Shown: positions 1 through 9,540 of the stretch, in pieces
Layout of the letters: every line of letters starts with the position of its first letter
Position numbering within the stretch: the stretch's first letter is position 1
Assembly (NCBI RefSeq): GCF_900142235.1
Contig: NZ_FRAE01000007.1
Span: forward strand, 32,062-96,061
Direction of reading: 5' to 3'
DNA from: Tepidibacter formicigenes DSM 15518
Lineage (GTDB): Bacteria; Bacillota; Clostridia; Peptostreptococcales; Peptostreptococcaceae
DNA length: 64,000 bases
The notes under the pieces: model-generated
The model's input: the letters and a program-made list of their open reading frames with translations, nothing else
Told to the model about the DNA's origin: nothing
The model's database searches: none
Program-made: the position numbers and the translations under genes

Positions 1-669
1 AATATGGAGAGACAAAGTCTAGATAATATAGAAAGTACAGAACTTGTGCCAAGAGGGACAGCTTATATTGAGGATATTGCAAAAGCTTTTGAGGCAAGAA
101 ATTATATGGCAATACTTACAGCTTTAGCTACAGGGACAACATTTTATGCATGTTCCAATATTTTTAAATTGAATAATATAATATCTACTATTGCATCTGT
201 TTTAGCTGGAATAATAGTAGCTACATTTCTTAAAATTGTATTAACACGAGATAAAATTGGAGAAATAGCTGATGTAGTACCAGCTAAAATAAGTTTTGAT
301 GGACCACTACTTATGGTAAATAATGTTGTAATCATGAATATAGGACTTTCTTCTTCTAAAGAAAGATATTTAAAAGAAGGACTCGCTGTAGAAATAATTC
401 CAAAAGATTCTAATAATATAGGAATCCTATCTAATGTAGGACAAAGACAAGCAATTGCACATAATGCTTGTGTACAGCTTGGAATCAAAAAAGATGTTGA
501 TGAGCCTGATTTTACTCCTATTGTCAGGAGGAATCCTAAAAATGAAAGTGTAGTTATGCCTATAATACCTGTTAAAAAGGATGAAAGCTTGCTTATAGAA
601 ATAATAAAAAATACTCCTGTTATAGAATCAGCAAAGGGGAAAACAAATTTCTTGAAAGGTAGGGAATAA
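1..669 (+). CDS. YIEGIA family sporulation-associated membrane protein, 5' end outside window
   Basis: The reading frame is open to the first base of the window, and the first Met (base 4) lies inside the family's conserved block, so the true N-terminus is upstream. What is visible is the C-terminal 220 or so residues. It contains the name-giving motif as YIEDIA, followed by two hydrophobic segments and a soluble, mixed alpha/beta tail. The family is essentially confined to endospore formers; in Bacillus the relative (YphB/SeaA) lies in the same der-spoIVA neighbourhood and is linked to spore envelope assembly. The next gene starts 2 bases downstream and encodes its small partner. The family call is firm; the biochemical role is unknown. 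Confidence 0.85.
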   Translation, partial: NMERQSLDNIESTELVPRGTAYIEDIAKAFEARNYMAILTALATGTTFYACSNIFKLNNIISTIASVLAGIIVATFLKIVLTRDKIGEIADVVPAKISFDGPLLMVNNVVIMNIGLSSSKERYLKEGLAVEIIPKDSNNIGILSNVGQRQAIAHNACVQLGIKKDVDEPDFTPIVRRNPKNESVVMPIIPVKKDESLLIEIIKNTPVIESAKGKTNFLKGRE

Positions 670-671
670 TT

Positions 672-863
672 ATGGATGTAGGTATAAATGATTTTATACT
701 TGCTATAGTTACTACAGATAAAAAAATGGTATCTAATACAATACCTATATTTTATGTTGAGAATAGAGAAGAGTTAGAAAGAAGATCATTAATAATATCT
801 AAGTGCATGATGGGGATGGTTCATGATGTACAAAATGATACATTTATAATAGTTAAACATTAA
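672..863 (+). CDS. small capping complex subunit for YIEGIA protein
   Basis: A 63-residue protein, soluble, with no membrane segment. It starts 2 bases after the YIEGIA gene stop, so the two are translationally coupled. The sequence (FILAIVTTDKKMV ... PIFYVENREELE ... GMVHDV) matches the short family found next to YIEGIA genes in Clostridia and named after this partnership. A hairpin terminator follows immediately, ending a two-gene unit. No enzymatic motif is visible. Function is inferred only from the conserved pairing. Confidence 0.8.
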   Translation: MDVGINDFILAIVTTDKKMVSNTIPIFYVENREELERRSLIISKCMMGMVHDVQNDTFIIVKH

Positions 864-885
864 GGTACCTTAAAAGGTACCTTTT
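862..885 (+). terminator. intrinsic terminator after the YIEGIA pair
   Basis: AAGGTACC and GGTACCTT form a perfect stem with a six-base loop, followed by a short T run. It overlaps the stop codon of the preceding gene. Confidence 0.75.
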
Positions 886-955
886 CTCATCTTGACTACT
901 TAATATATTACATGATAATATAATTTGACATATTATTTAAAGAGTGGTGATGACT

Positions 956-2281
956 TTGGAAATAAAAAATACTGAAATGAAAAACATTATAAGCAATGTT
1001 AAAAAGAATAGTATAGCTCATGAACTTAAAATAGAAGAAGGAGATATATTGTTAAGTATAAATAATCAAAAGATACAGGATATTATTGAATATAAATTTT
1101 TAATTTCTGATGAGTATTTAGATGTAGAAATACAAAAGAAAAATGGAGAAATATATATATATGAAATAGAAAAAGAATATGATGAAGATTTAGGAATAGA
1201 GTTTATAAATCCTATTATAGATAGAGCTAGAAGTTGTAGTAATAAGTGTATGTTTTGTTTTATAGATCAACTACCAAAAGGAATGAGAAAAACACTTTAC
1301 TTCAAAGATGATGATTCTAGATTATCTTTTTTACAAGGTAATTTTATAACTCTTACGAATATGAGTGAAGAAGATATAGAGAAAATGATAAGATATAGAA
1401 TAAGCCCTGTAAATATATCTGTACATACTACTGATTCAGATTTAAGAGTTAAAATGTTAAATAACAAAAATGCGGGTAAATTATATGATATAATGAAAAA
1501 GCTAGCAAATGCTTCAATAGATATGAACTGTCAAATAGTACTTTGTCCTGATATAAATGATAAAGAGAATTTAGACAAAACTCTTTTAGATTTATCTAAA
1601 TTATATCCTCATGTAAAAAGTGTTGCAATTGTTCCAGTGGGACTTACAAAATTTAGAGAAGGACTTTATAATTTAAAAGAGTTTGATAAAGAGAGTTCTC
1701 AAAATTTAATTTCTCAAATAAAACAGGTTCAAGAAAAGTTTTTAAATGATTTAGGAACTAGATTTGTGTTTTTATCTGATGAATTTTACATAATGGCTAA
1801 GGAAAAAATGCCGGATTATGAAAGCTATGAAGGTTTTCCTCAAATAGAAAATGGTGTAGGTTTAATTGCTAAATTTGAAAAAGAAGTAAATGACTATTTA
1901 AAAAATACATTTCTTAAATTAAAAAAGGAAAAAGTAGTTTCTATTGCTACAGGAGAATCAGCATTTGAGTTTATGAAAAATATTTCAAATAAAATTATGA
2001 ATAATATAGAAGGATTAAAGATAAATATTTATAAAATAAGAAATGAATATTTTGGAGAAAGTATAACTGTAGCTGGTCTTATTACTGCAAGTGATTTGAT
2101 TGAACAACTAAAAGGAAAAAATTTAGGAAATAAGCTTATCATTTCAAAATCTATGCTTAAATCAGATGAAGATATTTTTCTAGATGATATCACATTAGAA
2201 GAGCTTGAAAAAAAATTAAATATAAAAGTAATTCCTTCTAAAAATAAAGGAAGAGAATTTATAAAGAAATTAATAGGATAA
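956..2281 (+). CDS. DUF512 radical-SAM-like protein with N-terminal PDZ domain
   Basis: About 442 residues. The first 60 or so form a PDZ-like segment. Cys94, Cys98 and Cys101 then give the CxxxCxxC iron-sulfur motif of radical SAM enzymes in the form CSNKCMFC, followed by FIDQLPKGMR, which is characteristic of DUF512. The C-terminal half is the DUF512 domain proper. In clostridia this gene normally sits directly before der, as here (18 bp gap). I chose the TTG at 956, because GTGGTGATGA upstream is a good Shine-Dalgarno site at the right distance; an in-frame GTG at 944 lies inside that site. The substrate is not known. Confidence 0.85.
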   Translation: MEIKNTEMKNIISNVKKNSIAHELKIEEGDILLSINNQKIQDIIEYKFLISDEYLDVEIQKKNGEIYIYEIEKEYDEDLGIEFINPIIDRARSCSNKCMFCFIDQLPKGMRKTLYFKDDDSRLSFLQGNFITLTNMSEEDIEKMIRYRISPVNISVHTTDSDLRVKMLNNKNAGKLYDIMKKLANASIDMNCQIVLCPDINDKENLDKTLLDLSKLYPHVKSVAIVPVGLTKFREGLYNLKEFDKESSQNLISQIKQVQEKFLNDLGTRFVFLSDEFYIMAKEKMPDYESYEGFPQIENGVGLIAKFEKEVNDYLKNTFLKLKKEKVVSIATGESAFEFMKNISNKIMNNIEGLKINIYKIRNEYFGESITVAGLITASDLIEQLKGKNLGNKLIISKSMLKSDEDIFLDDITLEELEKKLNIKVIPSKNKGREFIKKLIG

Positions 2282-2299
2282 AAGAAAGGAGATATTATT

Positions 2300-3622
2300 A
2301 TGAGTAGACCAATAGTGGCTGTAGTTGGAAGACCAAATGTTGGAAAATCCACTTTATTTAATAAATTAGTTGGAAAAAGAATTGCAATAGTAGAAGATAC
2401 GCCAGGAGTAACTAGAGATAGAATATATGCAGAGGGTGAGTGGTTAAATAAGTATTTTACTTTAATTGATACAGGAGGAATTGAACCTGAAAGTGAAGAT
2501 ATAATACTTTCTCAAATGAGAACTCAAGCTGAACTTGCAATGGATATGGCTCATGTAATATTATTTGTTGTAGATGGTAAAGTTGGGCTTACTAATGATG
2601 ATAGAGAAGTTGCTCAAATGCTTAGAAAAACTAATAAACCAGTTTTATTAGTTGTAAATAAGGTAGATAATAAAAATAAATCTGAGCATTATTATGATTT
2701 TTATGAATTAGGATTTGGAGATCCTATAGAAATATCTGCTTCAATTGGTCTTGGAATAGGAGATCTATTAGATGAAGTTATTGAAAATTTTCCAGAAGGA
2801 TTAGATACCGAGTATGACGAAGATATTATAAAGGTAGCGATTGTTGGTAAGCCTAATGCAGGAAAATCTTCTATACTAAACAATATACTAGGAGAAGAAA
2901 GAGTTATAGTAAGTCCTATAGCAGGAACTACAAGAGATGCAATAGATACTTATTTTGAAGATGGAGAAGATAAATATTTATTAATAGATACAGCAGGACT
3001 TAGAAGAAAAAGTAGAGTAAGTGAAAATATAGAAAAATACAGTGTATTAAGGTCTATTGCAGCAGTAGAAAGAGCTGATGTTGCTCTTATAGTAATTGAT
3101 GCAACTCAAGGAGTTACAGAGCAAGATACTAAAGTAGCAGGAATTGCACATGATGAAGGAAAAGCATGTATAATTGTAATTAATAAATGGGATTTAATAG
3201 AAAAAGATGATAAAACAATGAATAAGTTTGTAAAACAAATAAGAGAAAAATTTCCATTTATGATGTATGCACCAATATTATTTGTTTCTGCAAAAACTAA
3301 TCAAAGAATGCATAAATTATTACCAAAGATAAAATGTGTATCTAATGAACATTCAAAAAGAGTACATACAGGTGCTTTAAATGATGTTATAGGGGAAGCA
3401 GTACTTTTAAATCAACCACCTTCAGATAAAGGTAAGAGATTAAAAATTTACTATGGAACACAAACTTCTGTAAAACCTCCTAACTTTACACTATTTATTA
3501 ATGATAAAGAGCTTACTCATTTTTCATATCAAAGATATTTAGAAAATAAAATAAGGGAGAATTTTGGTTTTGAGGGAACGCCTATAAGATTTAATTACAA
3601 AGAAAAAGAAAGGAAGAGATAG
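2300..3622 (+). CDS. der: ribosome biogenesis GTPase Der (EngA)
   Basis: A double Era-like GTPase that acts in 50S ribosomal subunit assembly. Two complete G domains are visible. The first has GRPNVGKST, the DTGG switch and NKVD; the second has [13 protein letters not shown] and NKWD. A C-terminal KH-like domain follows, ending in a basic tail. The length of 440 residues is normal. The start has a clear AAAGGAG site. It lies between the DUF512 gene and plsY, with 5 bp to plsY, the usual clostridial order. Confidence 0.97.
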   Translation: MSRPIVAVVGRPNVGKSTLFNKLVGKRIAIVEDTPGVTRDRIYAEGEWLNKYFTLIDTGGIEPESEDIILSQMRTQAELAMDMAHVILFVVDGKVGLTNDDREVAQMLRKTNKPVLLVVNKVDNKNKSEHYYDFYELGFGDPIEISASIGLGIGDLLDEVIENFPEGLDTEYDEDIIKVAIVGKPNAGKSSILNNILGEERVIVSPIAGTTRDAIDTYFEDGEDKYLLIDTAGLRRKSRVSENIEKYSVLRSIAAVERADVALIVIDATQGVTEQDTKVAGIAHDEGKACIIVINKWDLIEKDDKTMNKFVKQIREKFPFMMYAPILFVSAKTNQRMHKLLPKIKCVSNEHSKRVHTGALNDVIGEAVLLNQPPSDKGKRLKIYYGTQTSVKPPNFTLFINDKELTHFSYQRYLENKIRENFGFEGTPIRFNYKEKERKR

Positions 3623-3627
3623 GTTAT

Positions 3628-4221
3628 ATGAACAATTATTTTTTATCCGCTTTAATTTCTTATTTCTTGGGAAATTTTTCAACGTCTTATATAATAGGTA
3701 AAACCATGGCAAAGATAGACATTAGAGACCATGGCTCAGGCAATGCAGGAACTACAAATGTACTTAGAACTTTAGGAAAAAAAGCAGCACTTTGGACATT
3801 CTTAGGAGATGGATTAAAAGGGGCTGTAGCTGTATTTGTAGGATTAAAATTAGGTGGTAAAAATGCAGCTTTAATTTCTGCTTTATTTGTAGTTTTAGGG
3901 CATGATTGGCCTGTTTTATTAAAATTTAGAGGGGGAAAAGGTGTTGCAACAACACTTGGCTCTATGTTAGCTATATACCCTCTGCAAGCTATTTTTTGCA
4001 TGTTAATAGGAATAATAACTATATATAAAAGTAGGTATGTATCTCTTGGGTCAATACTTGGAATATGTGCTTTTCCATTTTTTATGTTCTTTAAGGGAAA
4101 AAATGAGTTTATACTATCTTTAGCGTTAATGTTTTTAATTTTATTTACACATAGAACCAATATAAAAAGACTTATTAATAAAAAAGAAAGAAAAATAGGT
4201 CAAAAGGTAGAAATAAGATAA
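3628..4221 (+). CDS. plsY: acyl-phosphate glycerol-3-phosphate acyltransferase PlsY
   Basis: A membrane enzyme that transfers an acyl group from acyl-phosphate to glycerol-3-phosphate, the first step of phospholipid synthesis. Five or so hydrophobic segments are visible in 197 residues. The three PlsY signature loops are present: GSGNAGTTNVLRTLG near residue 36, the HDWP/FRGGKGVATTLG stretch near 90, and the later HRTNIKRL motif. It precedes gpsA, which makes its glycerol-3-phosphate substrate, so the pair forms a lipid precursor module. Confidence 0.95.
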   Translation: MNNYFLSALISYFLGNFSTSYIIGKTMAKIDIRDHGSGNAGTTNVLRTLGKKAALWTFLGDGLKGAVAVFVGLKLGGKNAALISALFVVLGHDWPVLLKFRGGKGVATTLGSMLAIYPLQAIFCMLIGIITIYKSRYVSLGSILGICAFPFFMFFKGKNEFILSLALMFLILFTHRTNIKRLINKKERKIGQKVEIR

Positions 4222-4238
4222 ATTAGGAAGGTGTCTTT

Positions 4239-5264
4239 ATGGAAAAAATTTGTGTATTGGGTGCTGGTAGTTGGGGTAGTGCACTTGCAATTTTACTATC
4301 TAAAAAAGGTTATGATGTTAGCCTTTGGATGAGAAACAAAGACCAATATGAAAGTATGATAAAAACTAAAGAGAATGTAAAATATCTTCCAGGAGTAATA
4401 TTGCCTAACAATATAAATTTAACATTAGATATAAAAGAAGCTGTAGAAAATTCTAAAATAGTAGTATTAGCAGTAGCATCTCAAGGCGTTAGAAAAGTTT
4501 TAAAATCTGCAAAAGAATTTATAAATAGTGATCAAATTATAGTTAATGTGGCAAAAGGCTTTGAAAAAGGTACTAATTTGAGAATATCACAGGTGGTTAA
4601 AGAAGAACTCCCATACAATAATTATGCTATATTATCTGGGCCTTCTCATGCTGAAGAAGTTTCAAAAGATATGCCAACTACAGTTGTTGTTGCATCAAAT
4701 GATATAAAAATAGCTGAATATGTACAGGATACTTTTATAAATCCAAAATTTAGAGTATATACTAACCCTGATGTAATAGGAGTGGAACTTGGAGGAACTC
4801 TTAAAAATATAATTGCCTTTGGAGCAGGTGTATGTGATGGGCTTGGATATGGAGATAATACAAAAGCAGCTTTAATGACGAGAGGAATTAGAGAAATAGG
4901 AAGACTCGGTGTTGCCATGGGAGCTCATGGAAGTACTTTTTCAGGACTTTCAGGAATAGGAGATTTAATAGTTACGTGTACTAGCATGCACAGTAGAAAT
5001 AGAAGAGCGGGTATATTAATAGGTCAAGGAAAAACACTAGAAGAAACTTTAAAAGAAATAAAGATGGTTGTAGAAGGAATAACAGCTACAGAGGTAGCGT
5101 ATAATCTATCTAAAAAATATGGTATAGACATGCCGATAACTAAAGAAATATATGGAGTTTTATATGAAAATAAAAATGTAAATGAATCAGTTATAAATTT
5201 AATGCTTAGAAGTAAAACACATGAAATAGAAGAAGTTGTACTTGATGACAAATTTAATTTTTAA
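4239..5264 (+). CDS. gpsA: NAD(P)H-dependent glycerol-3-phosphate dehydrogenase
   Basis: Reduces dihydroxyacetone phosphate to sn-glycerol-3-phosphate for phospholipid synthesis. The N-terminal Rossmann motif is [10 protein letters not shown] (residues 7-16). The family block [10 protein letters not shown] and the catalytic-lysine region [16 protein letters not shown] are intact, as is the C-terminal SRNRRAG segment. At 341 residues it is full length. The start has an AGGAAGGTG site. It follows plsY and is closed by a strong terminator, which separates it from spoIVA. Confidence 0.96.
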   Translation: MEKICVLGAGSWGSALAILLSKKGYDVSLWMRNKDQYESMIKTKENVKYLPGVILPNNINLTLDIKEAVENSKIVVLAVASQGVRKVLKSAKEFINSDQIIVNVAKGFEKGTNLRISQVVKEELPYNNYAILSGPSHAEEVSKDMPTTVVVASNDIKIAEYVQDTFINPKFRVYTNPDVIGVELGGTLKNIIAFGAGVCDGLGYGDNTKAALMTRGIREIGRLGVAMGAHGSTFSGLSGIGDLIVTCTSMHSRNRRAGILIGQGKTLEETLKEIKMVVEGITATEVAYNLSKKYGIDMPITKEIYGVLYENKNVNESVINLMLRSKTHEIEEVVLDDKFNF

Positions 5265-5276
5265 TGAGTGTACTAA

Positions 5277-5322
5277 AATTCTCCATTGCTTTTTAATAAA
5301 GAAAAGCAATGGGGAATTTTTT
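5277..5322 (+). terminator. intrinsic terminator after gpsA
   Basis: A long stem (arms at 5277-5293 and 5302-5318, centred on CCATTGCTTTT / AAAAGCAATGG) is followed by seven T residues. It ends the der-plsY-gpsA transcript before spoIVA. Confidence 0.85.
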
Positions 5323-5390
5323 TATTTTGTAATATTAATACTTTATTAATAATATATATTTATTAAGAATCTAATGCGGGGGGGATAATT

Positions 5391-6866
5391 GTGCATAATA
5401 ATATATATGAAGATATCTCAAAAAGAACTCAGGGAGATATATACATAGGGGTAGTAGGACCAGTTAGAACTGGTAAGTCTACATTTATAAAAAAGTTTAT
5501 GGAACTTCTTGTTCTTCCTAATATTGAAAATGACTACAAAAGAGAAAGGACAAGAGACGAACTTCCACAAAGTGGTACAGGAAAGACAATAATGACTGTA
5601 GAACCAAAGTTTGTTCCAGCAGATGGAATAGAAATAAAACTTAAAGAAAAACTTAGAATGAAAGTAAGAATGGTAGATTGTGTAGGATATTTGGTAGATG
5701 GAGCATTAGGACATGAAGAAGAGGGAAAAGAAAGATTAGTATCTACTCCTTGGATGGAAAAGCAAATTCCTTTTGAAATGGCTGCAGAAATAGGAACTAA
5801 AAAAGTTATAAATGAACATTCTACAATAGGAGTAGTAGTGGTAACAGATGGTAGCATAACAGGAATAGATAGAAGAAGTTATATACCATCTGAAGAAAGA
5901 GTCATAAACGAATTAAAAGAATTAAATAAACCTTTTACTATAATACTAAATACAACTCATCCTAATGGTGAGAATACTTTAAATCTAAAAAGAAAATTAG
6001 AAGAAAAATATGAAATGCCTGTGCTTCCTGTAGATATATTAAATATGGATTTGAAGAATGTAGAAAATATAATGGAAAGTATATTATTTGATTTTCCATT
6101 AAGAGAAGTAAATATAAATTTACCAACTTGGGTAGAAGGGCTTGAAAAAAATCATTGGATTAAAAGCAATATAATTAAAACAATAAAAGACAGCTTAGAA
6201 GATATAAATAAAATAAGAGATGTTGAAAATATTGTAAATAGATTTCATGATATGGAATTTTTAGAAAAATGTTATTTAGATGATGTAGGATTAGGGGAAG
6301 GAATAGTAAATGTAAAATTGGAAACAAGACAGGATTTATTTTATAATATTCTTGAAGAAAAAACTGGATTTAGAATTGAAGGAGAGCATCAATTACTTAA
6401 TTTGATTTCTAAATTATCTAAGATTAAAGGAGAGTATGATAAAGTAGAAACTGCATTAAACGATGTTAGAACTAAAGGATATGGATTAGTTCCACCATCA
6501 CTTGATGAATTAACACTTGATACTCCTGAAACTGTTAAAAAAGGAAATCAGTATGGGGTAAAACTTAGAGCTAAAGCTCCATCAATTCACTTAATTAGAG
6601 CCGATATTGCTACAGAAGTATCACCTGTAGTTGGAACAGAAAAGCAAGGAGAAGAACTAGTAAAATATTTATTAGAGGGATTTGAAGAAAATCCAGAAGC
6701 AATATGGCAATCAAATATTTTTGGAAAATCATTACATGATTTAGTAAAAGAACAGCTTCAAAATAAACTATTTATGATGCCAGAAGATGTAAGAGTTAAA
6801 ATGCAAAAAACACTTCAAAAAATAATAAATGAAGGTAGTGCTAATTTAATAACTATAATATTATAA
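5391..6866 (+). CDS. spoIVA: stage IV sporulation protein A, spore coat scaffold ATPase
   Basis: SpoIVA polymerises on the forespore outer membrane using ATP and forms the basement layer of the coat; SpoVM (at 42947) anchors it there. The 491-residue protein begins with the family's conserved IYEDISKRTQGDIYIGVVGPV stretch (shortened here) and a Walker A GPVRTGKST at residues 23-31. The C-terminal region needed for membrane localisation is intact and ends in NEGSANLITIIL. The start is GTG, behind an unusual run of seven G residues serving as the ribosome site. It is monocistronic between two terminators. A mother-cell sigma-E promoter is expected, but I could not place one with confidence. Confidence 0.97.
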   Translation: MHNNIYEDISKRTQGDIYIGVVGPVRTGKSTFIKKFMELLVLPNIENDYKRERTRDELPQSGTGKTIMTVEPKFVPADGIEIKLKEKLRMKVRMVDCVGYLVDGALGHEEEGKERLVSTPWMEKQIPFEMAAEIGTKKVINEHSTIGVVVVTDGSITGIDRRSYIPSEERVINELKELNKPFTIILNTTHPNGENTLNLKRKLEEKYEMPVLPVDILNMDLKNVENIMESILFDFPLREVNINLPTWVEGLEKNHWIKSNIIKTIKDSLEDINKIRDVENIVNRFHDMEFLEKCYLDDVGLGEGIVNVKLETRQDLFYNILEEKTGFRIEGEHQLLNLISKLSKIKGEYDKVETALNDVRTKGYGLVPPSLDELTLDTPETVKKGNQYGVKLRAKAPSIHLIRADIATEVSPVVGTEKQGEELVKYLLEGFEENPEAIWQSNIFGKSLHDLVKEQLQNKLFMMPEDVRVKMQKTLQKIINEGSANLITIIL

Positions 6867-6877
6867 ATGTAGATTGT

Positions 6878-6906
6878 AAGGAGCTTATTTATAAGTTCCT
6901 TTTTTC
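6878..6906 (+). terminator. intrinsic terminator after spoIVA
   Basis: AAGGAGCTTAT and ATAAGTTCCTT pair around a TT turn (one mismatch), followed by a T run. Confidence 0.75.
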
Positions 6907-6934
6907 TTGACTTTTAATAAAATGTTGATATAAT
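6907..6934 (+). promoter_or_regulatory. sigma-A type promoter just upstream of a terminator hairpin
   Basis: TTGACT and TATAAT separated by 16 bases, a near-consensus promoter. Transcription would start near 6941 and run almost at once into a strong terminator hairpin (next entry). The promoter may serve the downstream division operon by read-through or make a very short RNA. Confidence 0.6.
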
Positions 6935-6940
6935 TTTATA

Positions 6941-6985
6941 ATTAGAAGGGTTTAGAGTGGATGTTCTATTCTAAGCCCTTTTTCC
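6941..6985 (+). ncRNA. possible ~43-nt RNA or attenuator: promoter-proximal terminator hairpin
   Basis: AAGGGTTTAGA (from 6946) pairs with TCTAAGCCCTT (from 6970) over 11 base pairs, including one G-U, and five T residues follow. It lies about 12 bases past a good -10 box, so the default transcript would be only about 43 nt. No family of small RNA is recognised. It could equally be a second spoIVA terminator or an attenuator for the following operon. Confidence 0.4.
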
Positions 6986-7083
6986 AATTGTATAGAAAAT
7001 TATGGATTTTTCTTAAATGTTAAATTATTAAAAGGATAAATAAAGTTTTTGAAGAATTATTAATTTATATAGAGGTGAGTTTT

Positions 7084-8349
7084 TTGGCTAAAATGAAGGC
7101 AAGAAAAAAGAAAAAAAAGAAAATTAGATTTAATTATGTTATAATTTTAGGTGTTTTTTTATACATACTATTTAAATTGATTAATAATTTATCTAATTTT
7201 ACAATACCAATAGTAACTGTAGAATATGGAAACTTAACAGAAACTATAGAAAAGACAGGAGTAATAATAAGAAATGAGAAACTTATTTTTTCGAAAGCAT
7301 CTGGAAAAATAAATTACTTTGTCAATGAAGGTAAAAGAATACCAAAAAATGAAAAAATTGCAGAAATAGAAATAAAAAAAATAGATTCTAAAGTTAAAGA
7401 AAAGCTAGATACATTAAATAGAAGAATTGAAGGTATAAAAACAAATAGAGATGAAGAAATTTTAAAAAAAGATATAGAGAAAATAGATAATAAAATAAAA
7501 GTTTTAAGGTCAGAAATAAAAAATAAAATAGTAGATGGGGATATAGAAAACATACAGAATTTAAAAGAAGATCTTTATTATTTTATAGATAAAAAAAGCT
7601 TGATTTGGGGAGAAAAAAGTATTGTAGGAAAAAATATAAAGACTTTGGAAGAAGAAAAAGCAATTCTTGAAAATAAAATCAATAGTTCAGTGAATACTAT
7701 TTTAGCTGATGAAACAGGAGTTATTTCTTTTAATGCGGATGGGCTTGAAGATATCCTTAAAATTTCTTCTTTAGATAAATTAGATTCAGAATATTTATCT
7801 AAAGTTAAAAATAATAAAAATGAGATAAATAAAGAGAAAGACACTGTAGAAGTTGGAGATCCCATTGCAAAAATTGTGAATAATCATATTTGGTATATTG
7901 CTGTTATATTGGATAAAGATGAAAATGATAAATTAAAAATAAATCAAAAAGTTAAAATTATAAAAGATAAAGAAGTTTTTACAGGAACAGTTATATACTT
8001 ATATAAAGATAAATTAGGAAAATATATTGCAGTATTTGAAATAAATGAAGAAAAAGTAGATTTTTATAGTAATAGAGTTAGTAACTTTAAAATTATATAT
8101 AAACAAATAAATGGTATAAAAATTCCTAAAAATGCTATTATAACTAAAGAGGGTAAAAGGGGAGCTTATGTGCTTTCAGAAACTGGAAATGCTATTTTTA
8201 AAGAATTAAAAAGTATTCTAGGAGAAAATAGTGAGTACGTTGTTTTAAATTATAGAGACATCAAAAAAAATAGAATTGATACTATAGATTTATACGATGA
8301 GCTAATTCTAAATCCGAAAAATATTAAAGAGGGTCAAAAAATAAGGTAG
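7084..8349 (+). CDS. HlyD-like membrane-fusion/adaptor protein
   Basis: About 421 residues: a very basic N-terminus, one transmembrane helix (about residues 15-35), then an extracytoplasmic part with lipoyl/barrel-sandwich-like strands, a central coiled coil (about 100-190, rich in Lys/Glu), and a beta-rich C-terminal half with HlyD-type motifs. Family adaptors link membrane transporters to the envelope, but there is no transporter gene beside this one. In clostridia this gene regularly heads the yggS-sepF division cluster, so a cell-envelope role tied to division is plausible. The TTG at 7084 sits 6 bases after AGAGGTGA; the in-frame GTG at 7075 overlaps that site. Confidence 0.75.
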   Translation: MAKMKARKKKKKKIRFNYVIILGVFLYILFKLINNLSNFTIPIVTVEYGNLTETIEKTGVIIRNEKLIFSKASGKINYFVNEGKRIPKNEKIAEIEIKKIDSKVKEKLDTLNRRIEGIKTNRDEEILKKDIEKIDNKIKVLRSEIKNKIVDGDIENIQNLKEDLYYFIDKKSLIWGEKSIVGKNIKTLEEEKAILENKINSSVNTILADETGVISFNADGLEDILKISSLDKLDSEYLSKVKNNKNEINKEKDTVEVGDPIAKIVNNHIWYIAVILDKDENDKLKINQKVKIIKDKEVFTGTVIYLYKDKLGKYIAVFEINEEKVDFYSNRVSNFKIIYKQINGIKIPKNAIITKEGKRGAYVLSETGNAIFKELKSILGENSEYVVLNYRDIKKNRIDTIDLYDELILNPKNIKEGQKIR

Positions 8350-8360
8350 GTGTAGGTATT

Positions 8361-9062
8361 TTGAATTATATAAAAGAAAATTTAAATAATGTATTTAAAG
8401 ATATTGAAGATGCTTGTGTTAAAGTAAATAGAAATAAAGATGATATTGTTTTAATAGGAGTTACAAAAACAGTAGATATCCCTATAATAGAAGAAGCAAT
8501 AAAAAACGGAATAAAGCATGTAGGAGAAAATAAAGTCCAAGAGTTGGTAAAAAAATATGATCTAATAGGTAGTAAAGTAAAATGGCATCTTATAGGAACT
8601 TTACAGACTAATAAAGTTAAATATATAATTGATAAGGTAGATATGATACATTCATTAGATAGAATTTCATTATGTAAAGAAATTAACAAAAGAGCTGAAT
8701 CTATAGATAAAGTAATAGATTGTCTTGTTCAAGTAAATATTTCAAAAGAAGAGAGTAAGCATGGTATTTATAAAGAAGATGTTATTGAATTTATAAAAAA
8801 TGTATCTAATAAATTTAATAATATAAGAATAAAAGGACTTATGACTATGGCACCATATGTTGATAATCCAGAAGATGTTAGAATATATTTTAGAGAGTTG
8901 AAAGATTTATCGAATGAAATAAAAAAATTAAACTTAGAGAATGTATATATGGATTATTTATCTATGGGGATGAGTAATGATTTTAAAGTTGCAATAGAAG
9001 AAGGAGCAAATATGATTAGAGTTGGAACTTCTATATTTGGGAAAAGAAATTATATGAAATAG
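8361..9062 (+). CDS. YggS family pyridoxal-phosphate homeostasis protein
   Basis: A PLP-binding, TIM-barrel protein related to the N-terminal domain of alanine racemase; the family keeps PLP and amino acid pools balanced and is not an active racemase. The PLP lysine lies in the early VLIGVTKTVD motif. HVGENKVQEL, WHLIGTLQTNKVKYI and the C-terminal SMGMSNDFKVAIEEGANMIRVG (in part) are family hallmarks. The length of 233 residues is usual. The start is TTG with a GTAGGT site. It is the second gene of the division cluster, directly before sepF. Confidence 0.93.
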   Translation: MNYIKENLNNVFKDIEDACVKVNRNKDDIVLIGVTKTVDIPIIEEAIKNGIKHVGENKVQELVKKYDLIGSKVKWHLIGTLQTNKVKYIIDKVDMIHSLDRISLCKEINKRAESIDKVIDCLVQVNISKEESKHGIYKEDVIEFIKNVSNKFNNIRIKGLMTMAPYVDNPEDVRIYFRELKDLSNEIKKLNLENVYMDYLSMGMSNDFKVAIEEGANMIRVGTSIFGKRNYMK

Positions 9063-9073
9063 GAGGTATAAAT

Positions 9074-9526
9074 ATGTCGGATAAATTTGTAGATAAAGTA
9101 AAAAAGTTTATGGGATTTGAAGAATATGAAGAAGAGGAATATGAAGAAGAGGAGCATGAAGAAGAAATTATACCCTTTAATCAAAGAACAAGTTCTAAAA
9201 TAAATAATAAAATAGTTAATATACATGCTACTACTCAAATGAAAGTAATGATACATGAACCTCAAGAATATGATGAGGCAGCATCTATAGTAGACAATTT
9301 AAAGAATAGAAAAGCTGTTATTGTTAATCTTGAAAATATAGAAGATGTAGAGCTTGTTAAAAATATATTTCATTTTATAAGTGGTGCTGTTTATGCTTTA
9401 GATGGGAGTATTCAAAAGGTATCTAAGGGTATATTTATATTAGCTCCTAGCAATATAGATATAGATGGAAATATAAAAAAGGAGCTTGAGAACAAGGGAT
9501 TATTTCCATGGCAAAAAGAAATCTAA
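9074..9526 (+). CDS. sepF: cell division protein SepF
   Basis: SepF binds FtsZ and the membrane and aligns the division ring. The 150-residue protein has an N-terminal amphipathic membrane helix (DKFVDKVKKFMGF), a very acidic Glu-rich linker (residues 17-34), and a C-terminal DUF552 beta-sandwich with the conserved NLENIEDVELVKNIFHFISGAVYALDG region (shortened here as a description). It has an AGGAGG site and sits between yggS and yggT, its usual place. Confidence 0.95.
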   Translation: MSDKFVDKVKKFMGFEEYEEEEYEEEEHEEEIIPFNQRTSSKINNKIVNIHATTQMKVMIHEPQEYDEAASIVDNLKNRKAVIVNLENIEDVELVKNIFHFISGAVYALDGSIQKVSKGIFILAPSNIDIDGNIKKELENKGLFPWQKEI

Positions 9527-9540
9527 AAGGAGAATAAATT

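Noticed and set aside
7084..8349. HlyD-like gene as part of a drug-efflux system
   Set aside because: No ABC or MFS transporter gene or outer-membrane partner is adjacent, and the gene is embedded in a division cluster.
9074..9180. Glu-rich stretch of SepF as a repeat or frameshift artefact
   Set aside because: The frame is intact and acidic linkers of this kind are normal in SepF.
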